Shown in pieces: positions 1-4,942 of a DNA stretch of 7,058 nucleotides; within the stretch, counting starts at the first letter, position 1, and each line of letters starts with the position of its first letter. The notes beneath the pieces were generated by a model. It was given only the letters and a program-made list of their open reading frames with translations, searched no databases and had not been told where the DNA came from. Both the position numbers and the translations under genes were made by a program. The stretch comes from Moraxella lacunata (GTDB taxonomy: Bacteria; Pseudomonadota; Gammaproteobacteria; Pseudomonadales; Moraxellaceae): positions 1-7,058 of the forward strand of contig NZ_MXAN01000013.1 of assembly GCF_002027545.1 (NCBI RefSeq), given 5' to 3'.

Positions 1-106
1 GGTTTATGGTATCTACAATTAAAAATAATGATAGGATAATCAATAAGTTACCATGTTAAGCCACGAGCAGAGTAAATTGATAAAGTATATCCCAACATAA
101 TCTTAC
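1..106. other. Non-coding tail downstream of ruvB
   Basis: This AT-rich stretch lies after the ruvB stop codon. I find no hairpin with a T-run that would end ruvB transcription on the minus strand. The only open frame is a + strand stretch of about 17 codons from the ATG at 6 to the TAA at 57-59. It could be the tail of a gene entering from the left or chance, and cannot be decided from this window. Confidence 0.4.
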
Positions 107-1090
107 TTAATCATCTATCGCTAATCCCTTATCCAACAATATCCGCCCCTTTGGCGTGCGTTGGATATAACCCTGCTGAATCAGATACGGCTCTATCACG
201 TCTTCTAGCGTGCCACGGTCTTCTGCCATCGCCGCCGCAATCGCCTCCACGCCCGCAGGTCGCCCATCAAAACGCTCTTTTAACATGGACAGATAACGCC
301 TATCTAAGTGGTCAAGCCCTTGTTTGTCCACCGAGAGCATATCTAGGGCAAGGCTTGCCATTTGCCCTGTAACCACGCCATCGCCCTTGACCTCGGCATA
401 ATCACGCACCCGCCGTAGCAGACGGTTGGCGATACGGGGCGTACCACGAGAGCGTCTGGCGACCTCTACCGCCCCCATCTCCTCCATGTCAATGCCTAAC
501 AGGCGTGCCGAACGTCTCACAATGGTGGTCAAGTTCGCCACATCATAAAATTCAAGGCGTTGGACAATGCCAAATCTATCACGCAAGGGCGATGTCAAAA
601 GCCCCGCCCGAGTGGTCGCTGCCACAAGCGTAAAAGGGGGTAGGTCAAGTTTGATGGAGCGGGCGGCAGGGCCTTCGCCTATCATGATGTCAAGCTGAAA
701 ATCCTCCATCGCAGGGTAGAGTATCTCCTCGATGACAGGCGATAGGCGATGAATCTCATCAATAAACAACACGTCCCTCTCCTCTAAGTTGGTGAGCATG
801 GCAGCCAAATCGCCTGCTCGCTCTAACACAGGGCCGCTGGTGGAACGTAGGTTTCCGCCCATCTCACGGGCGATGATGTTGGCAAGGGTGGTCTTACCCA
901 GACCAGGCGGGCCAAAAATGAGTGTATGGTCTAACGCTTCGCCCCGTTGTCTGGCGGCAGTGATAAACACTTCCATCTGCTCACGCACTTTGGGTTGCCC
1001 GATGTAGTCAGATAGGGTGGTGGGGCGAATGGCACGGTCGAGATTGTCGTCTTTTTTGGTATTGGGGTCAATTAGGCGGTTATGATTCAT
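107..1090 (-). CDS. ruvB: Holliday junction branch migration ATPase RuvB
   Basis: RuvB is the hexameric AAA+ motor that, with RuvA, drives branch migration of Holliday junctions in cytoplasmic recombination repair; RuvC then cuts them. The 327 residues match the family (usually about 330-350). Visible motifs are the N-terminal DRAIRP and DYIGQ segment (18-32), Walker A GPPGLGKT (60-67), Walker B LFIDEIHR (108-115), the sensor-1 strand AATTRAG (157-163), the arginine-finger segment SPLRDRFG (167-174) and sensor 2 GTPRIANR (216-223). A C-terminal winged-helix DNA-binding domain ends in [17 protein letters not shown]. The ATG at 1090 is chosen because the next Met (39) would remove conserved sequence; no good Shine-Dalgarno precedes it. 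The gene stands alone: ruvA, usually directly upstream in gammaproteobacteria, is absent, and 407 non-coding bases lie there instead. The C-terminus is slightly shorter than that of E. coli RuvB. Identification is very secure. Confidence 0.98.
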   Translation of the reverse strand: MNHNRLIDPNTKKDDNLDRAIRPTTLSDYIGQPKVREQMEVFITAARQRGEALDHTLIFGPPGLGKTTLANIIAREMGGNLRSTSGPVLERAGDLAAMLTNLEERDVLFIDEIHRLSPVIEEILYPAMEDFQLDIMIGEGPAARSIKLDLPPFTLVAATTRAGLLTSPLRDRFGIVQRLEFYDVANLTTIVRRSARLLGIDMEEMGAVEVARRSRGTPRIANRLLRRVRDYAEVKGDGVVTGQMASLALDMLSVDKQGLDHLDRRYLSMLKERFDGRPAGVEAIAAAMAEDRGTLEDVIEPYLIQQGYIQRTPKGRILLDKGLAIDD

Positions 1091-1128
1091 AATGATATTA
1101 TTAAAACTTAAAAAGGATACTTTATTCT

Positions 1129-1177
1129 CAACTTAAAATGGCAAATTATTGATTGTTCAATAATTATTTTTGAGTTG
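1129..1177. repeat. Two-part inverted repeat in the ruvB leader
   Basis: The outer arms, 1129-1138 (CAACTTAAAA) and 1168-1177, pair over 10 bp with one G-U. The inner arms, AATTATTGA (1144-1152) and TCAATAATT (1157-1165), are a perfect 9-bp match around a TTGT loop. An asymmetric internal loop separates them. It lies 39 bases before the ruvB start codon, so it would sit in the ruvB 5' leader if transcription starts near 1240. A + strand T-run follows the inner stem, but no + strand gene ends here, so a terminator role is unlikely. Confidence 0.55.
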
Positions 1178-1247
1178 TGGGGACGAATTGTCATTTGCCC
1201 TCGATAAATCAATCGCTTATATCAAAGTTGAGCATGGAGCAAAGGGT

Positions 1248-1276
1248 ATTATAAAGAAAAATGTCCAAAATGTGAT
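1248..1276 (-). promoter_or_regulatory. Candidate sigma-70 promoter for ruvB
   Basis: Read on the minus strand, there is a perfect -10 TATAAT (1253 to 1248) with a weak -35 ATCACA (1276 to 1271) at a 17-base spacing. It would give a leader of about 150 nt containing the 1129-1177 inverted repeat. AT-rich spacers produce such matches by chance, and a second weaker box (TATAAG, near 1220) lies closer to the gene. Confidence 0.35.
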
Positions 1277-1455
1277 GATTTTATGAATTAATTTTTTAAA
1301 AAGTAAAAACAGAATGTTGCCCAAATCAGTATGCCAAGGTAAGTTATTCATAAATTGGACACAACTGTTACTGCATCGTTACTAAACTTGATTTTTAAAC
1401 ACAATTATTCTACATTTTTGGGCAAATTTGAGACATTGTTTTAAAGATTTATGGG

Positions 1456-1461
1456 TATGAT
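1456..1461 (+). promoter_or_regulatory. Candidate -10 box for the exported-protein gene
   Basis: TATGAT (5 of 6 to consensus) lies about 36 bases before the ATG at 1498. No good -35 exists at 16-18 bases: TTGAGA (1428-1433) is too far at 22 bases and ATTGTT (1435-1440) is at 15. A start near 1468 would give a leader of about 30 nt. Confidence 0.3.
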
Positions 1462-1497
1462 AGTGCCGTTCATTCAGTCAATAAGTCGGTCATTGCC

Positions 1498-2034
1498 ATG
1501 CTTATGTCAGTATCTTTTACCCGTCTTGCCAAACCCAGTATCGCCATCACTTGTCATGGATTGACGTGCTTTGATGGTTTTTTTGCAAAAAACACCGCCA
1601 AAATAACATTCCCAAAGGTGTTTGTGATTATTTTTTGTGCTTATATCATGACTGTCATGACCGCTTTGCCTGCCAATGCTCAGCACAAAAACATCAAGTT
1701 GCTCAAACCTGCCAAGGCGTACACTGTCAGCACCAACGACTTGCCCGATGTTCGGGTGACCAAATATGAACTGGCGTTGATACAAGTCATGGCAGAGATG
1801 TGCCCAAATATGCTACACGGACGTCAAAGAGACAGGTTCTATGAAGCCTATGACAGTCAGCTTCGGGCATTCATTCCTAACGCTGACGACCCCGAAGAAG
1901 TGCTTGTTTATCTGTCCACACAGCAAGATTACCGAGCGGTACTGCAAAATGTGCGAGCATGGACGGCAACTTTTCCTGATAGAGAAAACCGTGAGATTTG
2001 TGCTCAATTTGCCAATGTGGGGCGAGCATTTTAA
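1498..2034 (+). CDS. Uncharacterised exported protein, possible Moraxellaceae-specific family
   Basis: Function unknown. The 178-residue frame has a hydrophobic stretch (about 41-57) ending in a signal-peptidase-I-type site, ANA|Q, after residue 61. This leaves a soluble mature part of about 117 residues, probably periplasmic. Its core (88-178) looks helical and charged, with two cysteines (C102 in AEMCPNM and C168 near the end) that could form a disulfide. The pattern of an aromatic/acidic start, a Cys-Pro, then a short C-terminal Cys segment recalls the NCBI-named MCR_0457 family of Moraxellaceae, from memory and unverified. The start is uncertain: the ATGs at 1498 and 1504 lack a Shine-Dalgarno and give an unusually long 61-residue signal region with no Lys/Arg near the membrane except K31, K35 and K40. 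A TTG at 1561 would give a more usual length but also lacks a good ribosome site. No hairpin plus T-run separates it from the downstream carboxypeptidase gene 128 bases away. Confidence 0.75.
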   Translation: MLMSVSFTRLAKPSIAITCHGLTCFDGFFAKNTAKITFPKVFVIIFCAYIMTVMTALPANAQHKNIKLLKPAKAYTVSTNDLPDVRVTKYELALIQVMAEMCPNMLHGRQRDRFYEAYDSQLRAFIPNADDPEEVLVYLSTQQDYRAVLQNVRAWTATFPDRENREICAQFANVGRAF

Positions 2035-2115
2035 AGAATGTGGATTGGGCGACCAAAAGGAATTTTGTCAAAACGACAAAAACAGTAAAAACAATTTTAT
2101 ATTTTTAGTAAAGTT

Positions 2116-2124
2116 TGGTATAGT
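2116..2124 (+). promoter_or_regulatory. Extended -10 promoter for the carboxypeptidase gene
   Basis: TGGTATAGT combines the extended TGn element with a 5-of-6 -10 hexamer (2119-2124), 38 bases before the ATG. The -35 region (TTTTAT at 2096-2101) is poor, as is common for extended -10 promoters. The predicted start near 2131 falls next to the palindrome at 2133-2144. Confidence 0.5.
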
Positions 2125-2132
2125 TAGCACTT

Positions 2133-2144
2133 TTTATGCATAAA
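2133..2144. repeat. 12-bp palindrome TTTATGCATAAA
   Basis: This perfect palindrome sits at the predicted transcription start of the carboxypeptidase gene, about 9 bases after its -10 box. The position suits a repressor operator, but AT-rich palindromes of this length can arise by chance and I recognise no specific regulator site. Confidence 0.3.
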
Positions 2145-2162
2145 TTTGAGTGAATTTGCGGT

Positions 2163-3320
2163 ATGATGACTTTTTTTAAGAAAACTTCCCTAGCCTTGGC
2201 GTTTTTGACAGTCTCTGTCACCGCCCTTGCCAATAACGGCATCAATCCCCCCGCCCAAGACAACGCCGCCTATGTACTGATGGATTATGACACAGGCACG
2301 GTGCTTGCCCAGAGCAATGCTGACACGCCACTGCCCCCTGCGTCATTAACCAAGATGATGACTAGCTATATCTTGGAGCAAAAACTGCTCTCAGGCGAGT
2401 TGTCTGAGACCACACCCATCAAGGTTAGCGAGACGGCATGGTGTCGGGGGTCAAGCAGTCAGTCGTGCATGTATGTACCGCTGGGCGAGAGTGCCACCGC
2501 CATTGACATGCTACGGGGCATCATCGTACAGTCTGGCAATGATGCATCGATTGCCGTGGCGGAGCATATCTCGGGGTCAGAATCTGCCTTTGCGGTGATT
2601 ATGAATGATGAAGCTGCCAAACTGGGCATGACCAACACCCATTTTGCCAATGCCACAGGCATGCCTGCCGAAGGACATCGCTCATCGGCTCATGATTTGG
2701 CGGTGCTGGCACGCACGGTCATCAAGAACTCAGCACAGTATTACCCCATTTATAGCGAAAAAGAATTTACCTATAACAACATCAAACAAGGCAATCGCAA
2801 TGCCTTGCTGTTCACGGATGCCACCGTTGATGGTCTAAAAACAGGACATACCGCCGAGTCGGGTTATTCATTGGCGGCATCAAGCCGCAAAGACAACATG
2901 CGTCTGATTGCCATCGTGCTTGGGGCAAAGAGCATGCAAGCCCGTGCTGACCAAGCTCGTGAGCTACTAGAATTCGGTTTTGGGCATTTTACCAATGTGG
3001 TCGTCGCCACCAGCGGAACAAATGCAGGTAATATCCCCGTCAAATTTAGCAAAAATAAAACCGTCACTGCCAGTACGCTCAGCGACCTAAAAGTACTCAC
3101 CACCAAAAACCAAACGGGCAATTTCACCACCGCCATCAAGCTCAATGATAACATCACCGCTCCCATCAAAAAAGGGCAAGAGCTTGGTCAGATGATGGCA
3201 GTATTAGATGGCAGAACGGTTGCCAGTACACCCATCATTGCTGATGAAGATGCAGAGCAGGCGGGGTTTGTCAGTCGCATGTGGGAGAGTTTGGTGGATT
3301 GGATAAAAGGATTGTTTTAA
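2163..3320 (+). CDS. dacC: D-alanyl-D-alanine carboxypeptidase, PBP5/6 type
   Basis: A low-molecular-weight penicillin-binding protein (peptidase family S11) that removes the terminal D-Ala from peptidoglycan pentapeptides in the periplasm. This trims cross-linking and shapes the cell wall. Residues 1-23 are a signal peptide with cleavage after ALA (A23). The serine-peptidase domain carries all three catalytic motifs: SLTK (61-64, nucleophile S61), SGN (124-126) and KTG (226-228). A beta-rich PBP5 C-terminal domain follows (about 275-362). The last 18 or so residues (FVSRMWESLVDWIKGLF) form the amphipathic helix that anchors PBP5 to the inner membrane. The length of 385 fits the family. The ATG at 2163 is followed directly by a second ATG; either may be used and the ribosome site is weak. 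The cysteines C94 and C102 before the SGN motif are unusual. The symbol dacC follows Acinetobacter use; dacA would be equally defensible. Confidence 0.96.
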   Translation: MMTFFKKTSLALAFLTVSVTALANNGINPPAQDNAAYVLMDYDTGTVLAQSNADTPLPPASLTKMMTSYILEQKLLSGELSETTPIKVSETAWCRGSSSQSCMYVPLGESATAIDMLRGIIVQSGNDASIAVAEHISGSESAFAVIMNDEAAKLGMTNTHFANATGMPAEGHRSSAHDLAVLARTVIKNSAQYYPIYSEKEFTYNNIKQGNRNALLFTDATVDGLKTGHTAESGYSLAASSRKDNMRLIAIVLGAKSMQARADQARELLEFGFGHFTNVVVATSGTNAGNIPVKFSKNKTVTASTLSDLKVLTTKNQTGNFTTAIKLNDNITAPIKKGQELGQMMAVLDGRTVASTPIIADEDAEQAGFVSRMWESLVDWIKGLF

Positions 3321-3335
3321 AATATCTATCATCAT

Positions 3336-3361
3336 AAATCGGGGCATGTCCCCGATTTTTT
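3336..3361 (+). terminator. Rho-independent terminator of the carboxypeptidase gene
   Basis: A perfect 9-bp stem, AAATCGGGG (3336-3344) with its complement (3350-3358), encloses a CATGT loop. Six Ts run from 3356 to 3361. It starts 16 bases after the stop codon. On the minus strand the same stem is followed by only three Ts, so it may weakly stop nadR transcripts arriving from the right. Confidence 0.92.
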
Positions 3362-3389
3362 GTGTTAATTTTATTGTCAAATTGACAAA

Positions 3390-3411
3390 TTTTTAAATCA
3401 TTTTTAAATCA
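3390..3411. repeat. 11-bp perfect tandem duplication over the nadR stop
   Basis: TTTTTAAATCA occurs twice in a row (3390-3400 and 3401-3411). On the minus strand the unit begins with TGA, and the right-hand copy supplies the nadR stop codon (3409-3411). The second TGA lies 11 bases later in a different frame. It most likely arose by replication slippage. Confidence 0.7.
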
Positions 3412-4443
3412 TTTTTTAAAAATAACAGTATCAATAAATTTGACCGCCGATAAATATCTGTCGTGATAGTCTTTATTGTTAATAATATGTGGGGTAATTT
3501 GATATTTGTCAAATAATCTCATGAGCGTCTTTGAAAAAGCACTGCGTTCATCGTCCGAGCCTAATGACCGCATTCCGTCTGCGACCCATTTGACGTTATT
3601 ATCGAGCATAATGGTATAATCCATTTTGACATTTTCACAAAATGCCGTTAATAAAGGGTGAGTGCGATTTTCATACGTTTCACAAAAGGCTTGGGTGGTA
3701 ATAAAATCGGTATCAATAATGGCAATGGGGCTAATGGCGTTTTTTAGGGCGTTTTGAATTGCCAAATAATGCTGATTGGCAATAATGGGATAATCGCTGT
3801 ATTGCAATCCAATCTCCGTGCCACCCAAATCACTGTGGGTGTAGAGTCGCCCCATTTCTAAGACAAAATTTGCCCCATAATGATTGGCAAGTTTGTGTAC
3901 GAGCGTGGTTTTGCCCGAGCTTTCACCGCCCACGATACAGACGGTTTTGGTGTAGTTTTGTTTGGCGGACGGGGTAATGACGTGAAAATGGGCAATGGGA
4001 TTTTGATAAATGGCGGTGCTATTATAAGGGTTATCGGGTAGTAGGGCGATTTGGTAGGTTTGGTTATTTAAAAGATTATTTTCGGCAAATGATTTGATAA
4101 ATAGGGTGGGCGTGTCATTGATTTGTAGGGCGTTAATAATTACATCAATCAGTGATGCATCAGAGTTTGGCTCATCATAAGCCCAAGTTTGCCCACTTAT
4201 ATTCCCATTTAAATCAGTAAAATTTAAACTATTAGCCGTATGCACTTTAATAAACCCAAAAAACTCACACGCCACTTGCACGGCTCGGGCTTTGTCTTGC
4301 AAAGTTGGCTTAAATGGGCTATCACCATCTTTGGGCAATACCACGATGTGTAAGGTATCCACTTGCCCTGATGCGTGATTGATGTCCGCCAAATGCCCCA
4401 AATGTAGGGGTTCAAAATGTCCGATGAGAATGCCTGTGTTCAT
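3409..4443 (-). CDS. nadR: NadR-like NAD salvage protein (nucleotidyltransferase-like domain plus ribosylnicotinamide kinase)
   Basis: NadR proteins phosphorylate nicotinamide riboside to NMN and, in the bifunctional form, adenylate NMN to NAD in the cytoplasm. The 344 residues hold an N-terminal HIGH-type nucleotidyltransferase domain (about 1-160; GHFEPLHLGH at 8-17). The C-terminal P-loop kinase domain (about 165-344) has Walker A GGESSGKT (172-179), LGGTEIGLQYSDY (206-218), Walker B IIDTDF (242-247) and WVADGMRSLG (286-295). The kinase half closely recalls Haemophilus NadR. The helix-turn-helix repressor domain of enterobacterial NadR is missing. The segment expected to carry the second nucleotidyltransferase motif reads NSTAIYQNP (141-149), with Tyr146 where an Arg is expected, so the adenylyltransferase half may be inactive. 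The start is well supported by AAGGTG five bases upstream. The gene is AT-rich (27-33% GC in three hand-counted 60-base lines). No pnuC transporter gene adjoins it. Confidence 0.88.
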   Translation of the reverse strand: MNTGILIGHFEPLHLGHLADINHASGQVDTLHIVVLPKDGDSPFKPTLQDKARAVQVACEFFGFIKVHTANSLNFTDLNGNISGQTWAYDEPNSDASLIDVIINALQINDTPTLFIKSFAENNLLNNQTYQIALLPDNPYNSTAIYQNPIAHFHVITPSAKQNYTKTVCIVGGESSGKTTLVHKLANHYGANFVLEMGRLYTHSDLGGTEIGLQYSDYPIIANQHYLAIQNALKNAISPIAIIDTDFITTQAFCETYENRTHPLLTAFCENVKMDYTIMLDNNVKWVADGMRSLGSDDERSAFSKTLMRLFDKYQITPHIINNKDYHDRYLSAVKFIDTVIFKK

Positions 4444-4448
4444 TATGT

Positions 4449-4454
4449 CACCTT
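4449..4454 (-). promoter_or_regulatory. Strong ribosome binding site of nadR
   Basis: Read on the minus strand the site is AAGGTG, preceded by further As and separated by five bases from the ATG at 4443. It fixes the nadR start and is one of the few strong Shine-Dalgarno matches in the window. Confidence 0.7.
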
Positions 4455-4496
4455 TTTGTAATGTTAAGTGAAAATCGTAAGATTGAGTAAAATCGC

Positions 4497-4525
4497 TTGA
4501 AAATCATGGTTTTAGCTGTTATCTT
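4497..4525 (+). promoter_or_regulatory. Candidate sigma-70 promoter for pspC
   Basis: TTGAAA (4497-4502; 5 of 6) and TATCTT (4520-4525; 4 of 6) are 17 bases apart, with an extended TGn just before the -10. This would give a leader of about 90 nt. A competing -10, TATTAT at 4564-4569, lacks a convincing -35 but lies nearer the gene. Confidence 0.4.
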
Positions 4526-4621
4526 AATCACTCTTTCTTTTTCTTTTCAACCAATTTTATTTATATTATACGCAAATTTTTGGGAGTAATAGTAAATAAA
4601 AGTAACAAATAAGGTTTTATC

Positions 4622-4867
4622 ATGGCACAAGCAAAATTATACAAATTACATCGTTCACGTCATCACCGCATGATAGCAGGCGTGATGGGCGGTATCGCAG
4701 AATATCTGGGATGGTCGCTCACGATGGTGCGACTTCTGTTTGTCATCATCTCAACCGCCAGTGCTGCCGTGCCGGGGGTGCTCGTTTATTTCATCTTATG
4801 GATAGTCATGCCAAAGGCGACGGCAAATTCATACGTGCCAGAAGCTGATTATCAGCAGGTGCGATAA
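4622..4867 (+). CDS. pspC: Small PspC-domain membrane protein
   Basis: The 81 residues are almost entirely one PspC domain (PF04024-type). There is a charged N-terminus (KLHRSRHHR, 8-16), the signature MIAGVMGGIAEYLGW (17-31), then hydrophobic segments (about 35-48 and 52-63) ending in VYFILWIVMP. Such proteins sit in the inner membrane. In enterobacteria the longer PspC senses envelope stress together with PspB and activates the psp response. This stand-alone short form lacks the C-terminal periplasmic part, and no pspA or pspB is nearby, so a role in the classical Psp pathway cannot be assumed. AAGG (4611-4614) seven bases before the ATG supports the start. Its stop is 75 bases from htpG on the same strand with no terminator between, so some co-transcription with htpG is likely. 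A heat-shock-type promoter begins five bases after its stop. Confidence 0.9.
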   Translation: MAQAKLYKLHRSRHHRMIAGVMGGIAEYLGWSLTMVRLLFVIISTASAAVPGVLVYFILWIVMPKATANSYVPEADYQQVR

Positions 4868-4872
4868 ATCCC

Positions 4873-4898
4873 CTTGAAAAATCCGCCCCTATCCCTAT
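4873..4898 (+). promoter_or_regulatory. Sigma-32-type heat-shock promoter for htpG
   Basis: CTTGAAA (4873-4879) matches the sigma-32 -35 consensus exactly and is preceded by CC, as in the longer consensus. After 13 bases comes CCCTAT (4893-4898), 5 of 6 to CCCCAT, followed by TTT. Spacing and order fit E. coli heat-shock promoters. The predicted start is about 4904-4908, giving a leader of only about 35-40 nt. Its position before an Hsp90 gene strongly supports it; in E. coli htpG belongs to the sigma-32 regulon. Confidence 0.75.
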
Positions 4899-4901
4899 TT
4901 T

Positions 4902-4937
4902 TATCCTGTTGATTTTTACCTTGAATTTGACAGGATA
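4902..4937 (+). promoter_or_regulatory. Hairpin hiding the htpG Shine-Dalgarno (possible RNA thermometer)
   Basis: TATCCTGT (4902-4909) is perfectly complementary to ACAGGATA (4930-4937). Two G-U pairs and one A-U pair may extend the stem inward (4910-4912 with 4927-4929), leaving a loop of about 14 bases. The 3' arm contains AGGA (4932-4935), the only Shine-Dalgarno for the htpG ATG at 4943. Folding would therefore pair the ribosome site with UCCU. A short, AU-bounded stem of this kind could melt on heating. The function is inferred. Confidence 0.5.
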
Positions 4938-4942
4938 TTTTT

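Larger units (their letters stand above)
1091..1497. other. 407-base non-coding spacer between divergent genes
   Basis: No coding frame of useful length is present on either strand between the divergent starts of ruvB (-) and the exported-protein gene (+). The region is AT-rich. It holds a large two-part inverted repeat near ruvB (1129-1177), a candidate ruvB promoter (1248-1276), a 9-bp inverted repeat with arms 91 bases apart (1317-1325 and 1417-1425), a 7-bp inverted repeat TGTCCAA/TTGGACA (1262-1268 and 1355-1361), and a candidate -10 for the right-hand gene (1456-1461). I see no tRNA or recognisable small RNA. Confidence 0.6.

Noticed and set aside
2063..2081. Hairpin TTTTGTC-AAAAC-GACAAAA after the exported-protein gene, considered as a terminator
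   Set aside because: The stem is A-T rich and no T-run follows it on the + strand, so it is not a credible rho-independent terminator.
1841..2143. Overlapping + strand open frame running past the end of the exported-protein gene
   Set aside because: It is out of frame with the better-supported gene, has no signal or motif, and its tail is AT-rich spacer sequence.
2136..2153. Five-codon upstream frame (ATG CAT AAA TTT GAG TGA) before the carboxypeptidase gene
   Set aside because: It has no ribosome site and its ATG lies within a palindrome at the predicted transcription start; chance explains it.
3374..3388. TTGTCAAATTGACAA, considered as a terminator for nadR or a palindromic operator
   Set aside because: As a hairpin it has only about five base pairs with a five-base loop, and on the minus strand no T-run follows. 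It lies downstream of both flanking genes, so an operator role is unlikely.
4496..4502. A second CTTGAAA, considered as a heat-shock promoter for pspC
   Set aside because: No CCC-containing -10 lies 11-16 bases downstream. The same bases fit better as part of a sigma-70 -35 (TTGAAA).
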